Positions 46,527-55,293 of a stretch of DNA of 59,302 bases are shown here, in pieces (within the stretch, counting starts at the first letter, position 1; every line of letters starts with the position of its first letter). Below the pieces are notes generated by a model. That model was not told where the DNA came from, searched no databases, and saw only the letters and a list, made by a program, of their open reading frames with translations. The position numbers were made by a program, and so were the translations under genes. Origin of the DNA: Muribaculaceae bacterium (GTDB lineage Bacteria > Bacteroidota > Bacteroidia > Bacteroidales > Muribaculaceae). Location of the stretch: contig JAGCRW010000028.1 in the NCBI GenBank assembly GCA_017964485.1, forward strand, positions 1-59,302. The letters are read 5' to 3'.

Positions 46527-47788
46527 ACAATAAAGTAAAAGAGTTCATACGCGACTTGGCAAGGTTCACGCCTCAGTATCATGCCACTTATAAAAGTTTG
46601 AGTGAAGAGTTCAGTCAAGATAAATTAAGAATGGCAGTTGAGAAGGCTATTAAGAATGTGCCATATTATCGCAACAATGATTATAAAAACTATCTGCCCT
46701 CAACAGATGAGCCTTTCACTTTATCTAATTTCCCTATCTTGACAAAGGATGATATCTCAGGAAGGGAAAAAGATTTTGTATCGGATAAGTTTTTCAAGTT
46801 CTTGCTGCGAAAAGAGAATACAGGTGGAACAACAGGAAAGCCCCTAAAACTTTATTATTCCCCCACTTTGTCTTTTTCTCGCACGGTTTACCCCAACATG
46901 TTATATGAAAAATTTGTTGGAAAGCCTCTTCAGTTAGGACTTTTGCGTGGCAATAAACCATCACAAGGCAAGTTTGTAGAGAGGGTTGGAATGCACAGGG
47001 TGGTCTTTTCTTCTTATCAACTCTATCCTGAGAATGTAGACCGCTACATAGAGGCGATAAAGAGTGAGGGTATCACATGCTTGCTTGCCTACCCTTCGTC
47101 GTTGACGGTTTTGGCTAAATTAATCAAAGATAAGTATGATAAAGTTCGTTTCCCAAAATTAAAGGCGATACTTGCAAGTAGCGAGATTTTCTCGCGAGAA
47201 AACAAGAAGCTTGTAATGGATGTGTTTGAGGGTACTGAACTACTGGATTTTTATAGTATGTCTGAATTTGCCGCAGCAGCACATAGTGTAGGCCTTGGAG
47301 ATTATCAATTTAATATGAACTATGGTTTTGTTGAATTTATACATTCTGGTCAGCAAACTTCATCGGGCAACAAAATCTCAAAAATAATAGCCACATCCAT
47401 TATGAATAGCACTATGCCTCTTATTAGATTTGATACAGGAGATATGGCAGAGCTTGATGATGATGGGAAAGTGCTTTCTATAATAGGTAGAACATCCGAC
47501 TTTGTGGTTAATAAAAACAACGACTTGATGCCATGCATAATAACGCCTCGCGACCGTTCCTTTGAGAATGTGGTGGCATTTCAGTATTATCAGCCACAAG
47601 ATGGTGTACTTGAATTTCATGTGATGGTAAACGAGCATTTTACTAATGATGACTTTGAATATCTATCACAAGACGTTGAGGAGACTTTTCCACAGCGCTT
47701 GATGGACAGTAAGGTGGTTGTAAAGAAAGAGTTAAAGAAGACGCAACAAGGGAAATTGTTGCGATTAGTAAAAGATAATTCAATATAG
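46523..47788 (+). CDS. CapK-like adenylate-forming enzyme
   Basis: This 421-residue member of the phenylacetate-CoA ligase/CapK branch of ANL enzymes has the ATP-binding loop NTGGTTGKPLKLYYS near residues 98-112, a YPSSLTVLAKL segment, and FYSMSEFAAAAHS and RFDTGDMAELDDDGK in the adenylation core. Such proteins activate carboxylic acids as acyl-AMP. In capsule loci they are thought to attach acids to sugars. Adjacency to an opine-dehydrogenase homologue makes an opine carboxylate an attractive but untested substrate. Confidence 0.82.
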   Translation: MNNKVKEFIRDLARFTPQYHATYKSLSEEFSQDKLRMAVEKAIKNVPYYRNNDYKNYLPSTDEPFTLSNFPILTKDDISGREKDFVSDKFFKFLLRKENTGGTTGKPLKLYYSPTLSFSRTVYPNMLYEKFVGKPLQLGLLRGNKPSQGKFVERVGMHRVVFSSYQLYPENVDRYIEAIKSEGITCLLAYPSSLTVLAKLIKDKYDKVRFPKLKAILASSEIFSRENKKLVMDVFEGTELLDFYSMSEFAAAAHSVGLGDYQFNMNYGFVEFIHSGQQTSSGNKISKIIATSIMNSTMPLIRFDTGDMAELDDDGKVLSIIGRTSDFVVNKNNDLMPCIITPRDRSFENVVAFQYYQPQDGVLEFHVMVNEHFTNDDFEYLSQDVEETFPQRLMDSKVVVKKELKKTQQGKLLRLVKDNSI

Positions 47789-47794
47789 TGTGTT

Positions 47795-48997
47795 ATGAAA
47801 CAATTAGTTATTTGCGGAGGTGGGAGTAGTGCCCACACTTTGATTCCATTGTTAAGAGACTCTATTTTTGAGGTATCTCTCTATACTTCACGTCCAGAGC
47901 AATGGAGTCATAGAATAGACCTTGAATGGCATGATCCTTCTGGTAAAGTATTAGGTAACTATTATGGTGAACTGAAGAAGATTTCTAGCAATCCCGATGT
48001 TTTGTTTCATGATGCTGATTATGTTGTGTTTTGTATGCCGGTTCATCGTTATCGTGTTGCTCTACACGAAATTGCCCCCTTCATTAATAAGGAAAAGACT
48101 GTATTTGTTGGTACGGTCTATGGCCAAGGAGGATGGAACTGGATGGTAGATGAGATAAAAAAAGAATTTGGTCTTGATAATATAGTTCCTTTTGCTTTTG
48201 GGCTTATCCCTTGGATTTGTCGCATTATTGAGTATGGGCATAGGGGTGTAACATTCGGATGTAAAGCAACGAATTATGCGGCGGTCTCACCGAAGCATTA
48301 TTTCAAGCAAATTGATGAGGAGTTATTGGAGAATATCTGCTACAAATGGTTTGGAAAGGGTGAAGTTGAACAAAGCGACAACTTTTTGTCGCTAACACTC
48401 TCGGTTGACAACCAAATAATTCACACCTCTCGATGCCTGGGCTTGTATAAAGCATGTGGCTCTACATGGAAACAAAAAGATGACGTGCCATGGTTTTATC
48501 GTGATTATGACGACTTGTCAGCGCAATTGTTGGCAGATTTAGACCAAGATTATGAAAAAATCAGGCAAGCAATCAAATCTTTGTCTCCCGAAAAAGATTA
48601 TAGTTATATGCTCGACTATTTAGCTCTAGAGCGATTCTCTTATAAATCGCAGAATACTGATATACGAGAGTCGTTTGTTAATTCTCAAACTTTAGTCTCA
48701 ATAGGCACTCCAGTAGTGCAAAATGATGACGGGTTATGGGAGGTAGACCGCAATCATCGATTTTTCCTTGATGATATTTACTATGGCAATATGATAGCTA
48801 AATGGATGGCCGAGAAGCTTGATATACCAACACCAACTATTGATGAAATACTTCACTGGGCAGAACAAGTGAGAGGAGAACATTTTATAGGCGACAACAA
48901 TAAATTGCTTGTTGATAGTCCCGACTTGTTGGCCCCATTTAAGTGTGGTGTGCCTAGCGTGTATGGTTTCAATAATATTGAAGACTGTATTGACTGA
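47795..48997 (+). CDS. Opine dehydrogenase-like protein 1
   Basis: This 400-residue protein has an N-terminal Rossmann domain (LVICGGGSSAHTLIPLL) and a C-terminal octopine-DH-like helical domain. A candidate catalytic His210 lies in NQIIHTSR, in the position where opine dehydrogenases carry the His of their His-Asp dyad. Known members reductively condense an amino acid with a keto acid using NAD(P)H. In this position it probably makes an N-carboxyalkyl amine for glycan decoration (inference). It lies 6 bases after the CapK-like gene. A paralogue occurs at 55290. Confidence 0.72.
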   Translation: MKQLVICGGGSSAHTLIPLLRDSIFEVSLYTSRPEQWSHRIDLEWHDPSGKVLGNYYGELKKISSNPDVLFHDADYVVFCMPVHRYRVALHEIAPFINKEKTVFVGTVYGQGGWNWMVDEIKKEFGLDNIVPFAFGLIPWICRIIEYGHRGVTFGCKATNYAAVSPKHYFKQIDEELLENICYKWFGKGEVEQSDNFLSLTLSVDNQIIHTSRCLGLYKACGSTWKQKDDVPWFYRDYDDLSAQLLADLDQDYEKIRQAIKSLSPEKDYSYMLDYLALERFSYKSQNTDIRESFVNSQTLVSIGTPVVQNDDGLWEVDRNHRFFLDDIYYGNMIAKWMAEKLDIPTPTIDEILHWAEQVRGEHFIGDNNKLLVDSPDLLAPFKCGVPSVYGFNNIEDCID

Positions 48998-49008
48998 TTG
49001 TTTATCTC

Positions 49009-50199
49009 ATGTTAGTTGATGCGTTAAAGAGATTAAAAGATTATTGCGAACGAGAACAGTTCAAGGGTTGGGACCCATACGATGGGCTCAACTCAAAGGT
49101 TTTCATGTCGATTCCTGGCTTGAAGAACAATAGTTATTACAGGCTTGCAGTAATCCAATTCTTTAAGCGCAATCCAATTAACCTTAGGAAAATTGCTCTT
49201 GTCCCTAAAGATTATAATCCCAAGGGCATAGGACTTTTTTTGCAAGGTTACTGCAATTTGCATAAGGCATTGGTCGCCTCTCCTGAATTAACGACGACAT
49301 TTGGCTCGCCTCAAGAGATTGAGAAACAAATAGATGACCTCGCGACATTGTTGATTTCATTGCGGTCCAAAGGCGACTATCATGGAGCTTGTTGGGGATA
49401 TAATTTCGCTTGGCAGAACCGCACTTGTTTCAATTTTCCAAAATATACTCCAACCGTTGTTGTTACTTGCTTTTGTGCCACGGCATTGTTCAATGCCTAT
49501 GAAATAACAAAGAATCAGAACTACTTGGATGTGGCGTTAAGTTCGGCGCAGTTTGTAATTGAAGACTTGCATCGCACAAAATGCAATGGGGACTTCTTGT
49601 TCTCCTACAGTCCCCTTAAAGGCCATGAGACGGTGTATAATGCCTCGCTGCTAGGCAGCAAGTTGCTGAGTTGGAGCTATAAATATACAGGCAAGGAGGA
49701 GTATAAAGATCTTGCTCAGGCCTCGGTCAAGGCGTGTTGTGCAGGTCAGCAGGAGAGTGGTGCTTGGGTGTTTGGGATGTTGCCTGTGCAGCAGTGGGTT
49801 GACAGCTTCCATACTGGTTATAATCTTGATGCCCTCAACGATTACGAGTGCTTAACAGGCGATGCTACATATCATCAGTATCTTGAAAAGGGTTTTGATT
49901 ATTATATTAAGAACTTTTTCGAGGAAGATGGATGTCCCAAGTATTACGACAACAAAATGTATCCAATTGATATTCATTGCCCTGCTCAGTTGTTTGTTAC
50001 ATTGGCTAGACTGGAAAAATTCAACGAGTATAAGCATCTCGCTGAAAAAGTTTTGAACTGGACGGTTGCAAACATGCAGTCAAGCAAGGGATATTTCTAT
50101 TATCAGTTAAAGAATGGCATTAACTCTAAGATACCTTATATGCGCTGGAGTAATGCCTTTATGTTTAATGCATTAACCTATTATTTGCTAAATGAATAA
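49009..50199 (+). CDS. Helical-toroid-like protein of the polysaccharide locus, function unknown
   Basis: This 396-residue protein has no signal peptide. Regularly spaced helices and aromatic residues suggest an (alpha/alpha)6 toroid, as in glycoside hydrolases, lyases and epimerases; examples are YNFAWQNRTCFNFP, FHTGYNLDALNDYE and the closing PYMRWSNAFMFNALTYYLL. I do not recognise a defined family. Similar proteins in Bacteroidota polysaccharide loci have been given doubtful labels by similarity. It lies between an opine dehydrogenase-like gene and a WecG-type transferase gene, overlapping the latter by 8 bases, so it probably acts on the same glycan in the cytoplasm. Confidence 0.55.
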   Translation: MLVDALKRLKDYCEREQFKGWDPYDGLNSKVFMSIPGLKNNSYYRLAVIQFFKRNPINLRKIALVPKDYNPKGIGLFLQGYCNLHKALVASPELTTTFGSPQEIEKQIDDLATLLISLRSKGDYHGACWGYNFAWQNRTCFNFPKYTPTVVVTCFCATALFNAYEITKNQNYLDVALSSAQFVIEDLHRTKCNGDFLFSYSPLKGHETVYNASLLGSKLLSWSYKYTGKEEYKDLAQASVKACCAGQQESGAWVFGMLPVQQWVDSFHTGYNLDALNDYECLTGDATYHQYLEKGFDYYIKNFFEEDGCPKYYDNKMYPIDIHCPAQLFVTLARLEKFNEYKHLAEKVLNWTVANMQSSKGYFYYQLKNGINSKIPYMRWSNAFMFNALTYYLLNE

Positions 50200-50890
50200 G
50201 ATAACAATAAATGGGGTTGACATTTGTCCTTTTTCTTCGAGAGAAGAGTTGATGGACTATGTTGATGAGAACAAGTCTATCCTTGTGGCAATCAATGCCG
50301 AGAAGGTGATGAATGCCACCGATCAGACTCGTGCCATCATCAATGGTAACACAGGTTATTGCGACGGTGTTGGTGCCGTGTGGGCTCTCAAGCAGAAGGG
50401 CGCGAAGAATGCTGTTAAGATTCCTGGTTGTGAGTTATGGCTCAATATCGTGAACCGTTATCACGCCAGCAAGAGCTTCTATCTTGTTGGTGGTAAACAG
50501 GAGGTTATTGATGCTACTGTTGCTAAGCTTAAAGAAGAATATCCCAATATTGACATCATAGGTTATCGTAATGGGTATCTTAATAGTGACGTTGAGCGCA
50601 ATGCTCTGATTGACGATGTGGCATCAAAGAAGCCCGACGTGGTGTTTGTGGCAATGGGGAGCCCAAAGCAGGAACTGCTCATGGGCGACATGCAGCAGCG
50701 CCACAAGGCCATCTATCAAGGCCTTGGTGGCAGCTTCGACGTTTACACTGGTAACGCCGAGCGTGCACCCAAATGGTGGCTTGACCATAACCTGGAGTTT
50801 GCTTATCGCTTTTTTCAGAACCCCAAGCGACTTAAGCGACAAATACCAATTTTGAAACTCGCTGTGAAGCTTCTGTTTAAGAAGGTCTAA
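50192..50890 (+). CDS. WecG/TagA/CpsF family glycosyltransferase (GT26)
   Basis: This 232-residue enzyme is of the WecG/TagA type. Motifs are VAINAEKVMNATDQTRAI, GYCDGVGAVWALKQKG (with the family Asp-Gly pair), FYLVGGKQEVIDATVAKL, VFVAMGSPKQELLM and YQGLGGSFDVYTGNAERAP. Members transfer ManNAc or ManNAcA to lipid-linked GlcNAc. Together with the WecC-like gene 10 kb upstream in the same operon this suggests a ManNAcA residue near the reducing end. A terminator follows. Confidence 0.9.
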   Translation: MNKITINGVDICPFSSREELMDYVDENKSILVAINAEKVMNATDQTRAIINGNTGYCDGVGAVWALKQKGAKNAVKIPGCELWLNIVNRYHASKSFYLVGGKQEVIDATVAKLKEEYPNIDIIGYRNGYLNSDVERNALIDDVASKKPDVVFVAMGSPKQELLMGDMQQRHKAIYQGLGGSFDVYTGNAERAPKWWLDHNLEFAYRFFQNPKRLKRQIPILKLAVKLLFKKV

Positions 50891-50928
50891 GAGCCCTTTA
50901 GGCAATCGGTCAACACAAAAGGTGCAAG

Positions 50929-50957
50929 TAGTCTCATTTATATGGGACTATTTTTTT
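50929..50957 (+). terminator. Terminator of the long polysaccharide operon
   Basis: A 9-bp stem with one wobble pair (TAGTCTCAT / ATGGGACTA) is followed by seven T residues. It overlaps the last codons of the convergent flippase gene. Confidence 0.8.
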
Positions 50958-52366
50958 ATCTTATTGATTAGGTTATAGCGTAATTCCTTTGGTAGTGCTA
51001 TTAAAATGATACCTACTGACACCAATATATAAAGAAAATCGAAGAAATAATTTGGGTTGTAGTAAAAAGGAATGAGGCTCGCCAGGATTACCGCAATAGG
51101 GACTAAGGTCTGTGGGTAAAAATGCAGAGTGAAGTAACGGCGGGTGTCAATCCATAGATATATAGTTACAATTAAATAACTGATAGTGCCTGTTGCTATC
51201 ACACCCCAAATTCCCAGCCAGGGCACAAACAAACTGTTTAGAGTTACATTTGCTATCGCGAGAATTAATACCGGCGGCACAACAGCCTTGGTATCTTTAG
51301 CACATTGGTAGGGTAGATAGAAATAATTAGAGATGGCAATAATAATCCAAGTCATGCCAATGGGGTATATATAGGTTAAGCACGATTGGTATTTTTCATG
51401 CATAAGCCATGGGAATAATATCTTGAGGAAGAAAACATAGCCTATAAGAACTATTGAAAGAATATAGATATATCCGTTAAAGACTTTTGAAAAAAATGTG
51501 TCTCGATCGGGACTATTGTATTGTTGAATAGCATTCTCTTGCCATGTTTGATAGAAAATGATGGAGAGGCTGTGAATGATGCCTGCAAGCCTTACCGCCA
51601 TAGCATAGATTCCAGCATATTCAAGACTCCAAATCCCCTTTAAAAACAATCTGTCGGACAGAGGTGGCAATAGACCGCAAAGTGTCACTGGCACTAATGG
51701 CAGACTGTATTTTAGCAACTCTTTGGAAATATCCTTAATGTGAATTTTTATCATGAAGAAACGGCTGAATGTTCGCATCCATAACTCCACGACTGTTATT
51801 GAAAGCAAGCGAGCAAGGATATTGGCAATGAAAATTCCGAGTACTCCCATCTTTAGCCAGACTACAAAAATCATACTGAATGCACCAATACCGAATGATG
51901 CAATAAGTCCCACGGAAATAAAGGCTTTGTTGTTGCCCAGTCCACGTGTGACTTGTGCCAGTACCTCATAGAACGACATTATTATGAGTAAGATAGCAGT
52001 ATGCCAAATATATTGTATGGGGTAAAAACATGAGATGAGGAAAGCAATTGCTAATGTAATAGTGGCAGTTTCAAACATTGTTCGATAGACGAATGTGACA
52101 ATGTGTGTCCTGTCTTTCGTGTCATTAGTCTCGAGCAAGAACCTGAAAGCACCATCACGCAACTGTAATGTGACGACTGGCACCAAAATAAGGCAAAATT
52201 CAAGACAGAGATCAAAATACCCATAATCGCTGGGATTCACATAATGAGAATAAAGAGGTCCCATTATGAATGTGATAAGCTTTGAGCCTAATACACCAAT
52301 AGAATAGATTACAAAGTCCTTGGCGAACTTCTTAGTGCGATTATGTTGCCTTGCTTCTGTCATCAC
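50948..52366 (-). CDS. Wzx-like oligosaccharide flippase, copy 1
   Basis: This 472-residue polytopic protein of the MOP/PST superfamily has about 14 segments. It begins with FAKDFVIYSIGVLGSKLITF, followed by YGYFDLCLEF, the usual first helices of Wzx-type flippases. It would move undecaprenyl-linked repeat units across the inner membrane. It is convergent with the long operon and divergent from the GT2 gene at 52492, with promoters for each direction in the 125-base gap. Confidence 0.88.
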   Translation of the reverse strand: MMTEARQHNRTKKFAKDFVIYSIGVLGSKLITFIMGPLYSHYVNPSDYGYFDLCLEFCLILVPVVTLQLRDGAFRFLLETNDTKDRTHIVTFVYRTMFETATITLAIAFLISCFYPIQYIWHTAILLIIMSFYEVLAQVTRGLGNNKAFISVGLIASFGIGAFSMIFVVWLKMGVLGIFIANILARLLSITVVELWMRTFSRFFMIKIHIKDISKELLKYSLPLVPVTLCGLLPPLSDRLFLKGIWSLEYAGIYAMAVRLAGIIHSLSIIFYQTWQENAIQQYNSPDRDTFFSKVFNGYIYILSIVLIGYVFFLKILFPWLMHEKYQSCLTYIYPIGMTWIIIAISNYFYLPYQCAKDTKAVVPPVLILAIANVTLNSLFVPWLGIWGVIATGTISYLIVTIYLWIDTRRYFTLHFYPQTLVPIAVILASLIPFYYNPNYFFDFLYILVSVGIILIALPKELRYNLINKIKK

Positions 52367-52385
52367 TTCTGATTAAAATCGGGTG

Positions 52386-52393
52386 CAAAGTTA
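52386..52393 (-). promoter_or_regulatory. -7 box for flippase copy 1
   Basis: The minus strand reads TAACTTTG, 20 bases upstream of the ATG at 52366. Confidence 0.5.
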
Positions 52394-52457
52394 CTCGTTT
52401 TTTGCCGATTTGAGAAAAAAACAAATATATAATTGCTTCTCATTGCCAAATTTTGAG

Positions 52458-52465
52458 TAATTTTG
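52458..52465 (+). promoter_or_regulatory. -7 box for the GT2-fusion-opine dehydrogenase operon
   Basis: TAATTTTG lies 27 bases upstream of the ATG at 52492. Confidence 0.5.
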
Positions 52466-52491
52466 CATAAACATAGAATAATGTTAAGCAA

Positions 52492-53451
52492 ATGAAGGTT
52501 TCGGTGCTTGTGCCAGTTTTTGGCGTGGAGAGATATATCGAGCAATGTGCCGTGTCTCTCATGGAGCAGACCTACAAGGATGTAGAATACATCTTTGTGG
52601 ATGACTGCACGCCCGATGCTTCAATAGAGCGCTTGCGTGAAGTCGTGGCTAGATTCCCTGAGCGAGAACATCAGGTGAGCATTATCGGCCATGAGCAGAA
52701 CCGTGGTAGCGCGGTGGTTAGGCAGACCTGCCTTGATGCAGCTACTGGCGATGCGGTGATTTTTGTCGATAGCGACGACTATGTTGATGTCCATATGGTT
52801 GAATGTCTTGTCAATGAAATGCAGCAATCTCAAGCCGATATAGTAGATGGCGGCTTTGGCATTGTCTCTAATGGTAAGATTGTCAAGGAAAATATGCCTC
52901 TAAGTGTGAGCGACAAAGCCTACCTTAAGATAATTCTCTGTCAAAACGTGGAACCCAATCGAATTTGGGGCAGGTTGATAAAAACGTCGCTGTTCACCGA
53001 CAATGGCATCCACTTTTATGAAGGCATTGACTATAGTGAGGATTTCTCGGTCTTGCCCAAGCTTCTTCTCAATGCCCGTCGCAGCTGGGTGGATAAGTGT
53101 TTATATTTCTATAGAGACGATAATCCGCAGTCCTATACCAATAACATTTCCACCAAGAATGCCATCTCGTTCTTGAAGGCGCAGAATATTGTTGGTTCCT
53201 TCTTTAAGCAGCATGATGAGTGGAATCAATATTCGTTGGCAGCGCAGATAGGGTGGGTGAATGTGTGGCGGTTTGCCCGACGGTTTAATGTTGATAAGGC
53301 GCTTGTTGAGGAGCATTTCATGCTGAAACCTACCAATATTGTCGCCCGTTCTCTTTTCTCTATGATGAGAAACGATAGATTTCCCTATAAATTAGCAAAT
53401 TTCCTCTACTTGGCAACAAGGCGCATTTATCTCGCTTTTACTAGGCGTTGA
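52492..53451 (+). CDS. GT2 family glycosyltransferase
   Basis: This 319-residue GT-A enzyme begins VSVLVPVFGVERYIEQCAVS. It has LMEQTYKDVEYIFVDDCTPDAS and the donor/metal motif FVDSDDYVDVHM (near residue 90). It probably adds a sugar to the repeat unit; specificity is unknown. It heads a plus-strand operon with the nucleotidyltransferase-PLP fusion and opine dehydrogenase-like gene 2. Confidence 0.9.
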   Translation: MKVSVLVPVFGVERYIEQCAVSLMEQTYKDVEYIFVDDCTPDASIERLREVVARFPEREHQVSIIGHEQNRGSAVVRQTCLDAATGDAVIFVDSDDYVDVHMVECLVNEMQQSQADIVDGGFGIVSNGKIVKENMPLSVSDKAYLKIILCQNVEPNRIWGRLIKTSLFTDNGIHFYEGIDYSEDFSVLPKLLLNARRSWVDKCLYFYRDDNPQSYTNNISTKNAISFLKAQNIVGSFFKQHDEWNQYSLAAQIGWVNVWRFARRFNVDKALVEEHFMLKPTNIVARSLFSMMRNDRFPYKLANFLYLATRRIYLAFTRR

Positions 53452-53484
53452 AAATAAAACATTAGAAACAATATTCTTATCTAT

Positions 53485-55293
53485 ATGCAAGCATTAATAT
53501 TGGCGGCAGGAATGGGTCGCCGTTTGGGAGAGAAAACCAGCAACAACACCAAGTGCATGGTTGAGGTTAATGGCGTGAAACTGATTGACCGCCTGCTTGG
53601 TCAGCTCAAATCACAGAACATCGACCGCGTGGTGATTGTGGCAGGGTATTGCCGTGAGTCGCTCATGGCTCATGTGGGCGACAGCTATGAGGGTATTCCC
53701 ATTCACTGGGTTATTAATCCCATTTATGACAAGACTAATAACATCTACTCTCTCGCTCTTGCCAAGGATGAGCTTGTGAAAGACGACACATTGCTGATAG
53801 AGAGCGATTTGATTTTTGAAGATGAGTTGTTTGGTATGATTCTAGCCGATCCATATCCAAATCTGGCTCTCGTGGCTAAATATGAGACTTGGATGGATGG
53901 AACTATGGTGCGCATCGATGGCGATAACAACATAGTTAACTTTGTGCCAAAGAAGGCGTTCAACTATGATGAGGTTGACACTTACTATAAGACTGTGAAC
54001 ATCTACAAGTTCAGCCGTGAGTTCAGCGAACAGGTCTATGTCCCCTTCCTCGATGCTTACTGCCGAGTGATGGGAAACAATGAGTATTATGAGCAGGTGT
54101 TGCGTGTTATTACTTTGCTCGACGGCGCCAACCTGAAAGCCTTGCCCATTGGCAATAAGCGATGGTATGAGATTGATGACGTTCAAGACCTTGATATTGC
54201 TGAGAACATCTTCGCTAGTGAGCATGAACGCTTGGGTAAGTATAATAAGCGCTATGGTGGTTACTGGCGTTTCCCAAAGATGCTTGACTTCTGCTATCTT
54301 GTGAACCCATATTTCCCACCCAAGCGCTTGAAAGACGAGCTTAGAGCCAACTTTGATGTGCTTCTCACCGAATATCCCTCTGGAATGCAGGTCAACTCAT
54401 TGTTGGCAGGAAAATACTTCAACATTAGGCAAGAATTTGTTGTGGTGGGCAATGGTGCCGCTGAACTTATTAAAAGTCTGATGGAAAGAATCAAGGGCAA
54501 TATGGGTGTGGTGTTTCCCACTTTTGAAGAATACCCAAATCGCATTGATCGTTCTCGCCTTGTGACTTTCATCCCCAATAATCCCGACTTGAGATATACT
54601 GCCGATGACCTAAAGGAATTTTTTGGCGACAAGGAAATAAATACATTGCTGCTAATTAATCCCGATAACCCATCGGGAAACTTCATTCATAAAGAAGATG
54701 TGCTGGGTTTAGCCGAGTGGTGCCAACAACGAGAAATAAGGCTGATTGTTGACGAATCGTTTGTGGATTTTACCGATGTCTATGCTACTAGTTCTCTGCT
54801 ACATAACGAGATATTGTTGCAATATCCAAATATGGTTGTTGTCAAGAGCATAAGCAAGAGCTATGGTGTTCCAGGTCTGAGGCTTGGCGTGATGGCAAGC
54901 AGCGACACAGAACTCATTGCGACTGTCAAGAAAGATGTGTCAATATGGAACATCAATTCTTTTGCAGAGTTCTATATGCAGATCTTCAATAAATACGAGC
55001 ATTTTTACAAGGCGGCTTGTGGCAAATTCATAGAAGAACGTAATCGTTTTGCAGCAGAGTTGAGAAAAATAAAATATCTGCGTGTGATTCCCTCGCAGGC
55101 CAACTATTTCTTGTGTGAAGTTATTGACCGTTTTACTGCCAATGAACTTACCGAAATACTACTGAATCGTCATAATATTCTCATCAAGGACTGCAATAAC
55201 AAGACTGGCCTTCAGGGTATGAACTATATACGTGTTGCTATCCGTACAAGTGAGGATAATGACAAATTAATCAAAGCATTACAATCGCTATGA
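53485..55293 (+). CDS. LicC-like nucleotidyltransferase fused to a CobD/HisC-like PLP enzyme
   Basis: This 602-residue bifunctional protein has two domains. Residues 1-250 are a sugar-1-phosphate/choline-phosphate nucleotidyltransferase domain, with the signature ALILAAGMGRRLGEKTSNNT, Lys23 and an IESDLIFED metal site. Residues 257-602 are a fold-type I PLP domain with GNGAAELI, NPDNPSG, VDESFVDF, PLP-lysine Lys458 in SISKSYGVPGLRLG, and a C-terminal YIRVAIRT substrate Arg. The VPGLRLG context is closer to threonine-phosphate decarboxylase (CobD) than to HisC. It could make an amino-alcohol phosphate and activate it as a CDP derivative for LicD. The stop overlaps the next start (ATGA). Confidence 0.85.
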   Translation: MQALILAAGMGRRLGEKTSNNTKCMVEVNGVKLIDRLLGQLKSQNIDRVVIVAGYCRESLMAHVGDSYEGIPIHWVINPIYDKTNNIYSLALAKDELVKDDTLLIESDLIFEDELFGMILADPYPNLALVAKYETWMDGTMVRIDGDNNIVNFVPKKAFNYDEVDTYYKTVNIYKFSREFSEQVYVPFLDAYCRVMGNNEYYEQVLRVITLLDGANLKALPIGNKRWYEIDDVQDLDIAENIFASEHERLGKYNKRYGGYWRFPKMLDFCYLVNPYFPPKRLKDELRANFDVLLTEYPSGMQVNSLLAGKYFNIRQEFVVVGNGAAELIKSLMERIKGNMGVVFPTFEEYPNRIDRSRLVTFIPNNPDLRYTADDLKEFFGDKEINTLLLINPDNPSGNFIHKEDVLGLAEWCQQREIRLIVDESFVDFTDVYATSSLLHNEILLQYPNMVVVKSISKSYGVPGLRLGVMASSDTELIATVKKDVSIWNINSFAEFYMQIFNKYEHFYKAACGKFIEERNRFAAELRKIKYLRVIPSQANYFLCEVIDRFTANELTEILLNRHNILIKDCNNKTGLQGMNYIRVAIRTSEDNDKLIKALQSL

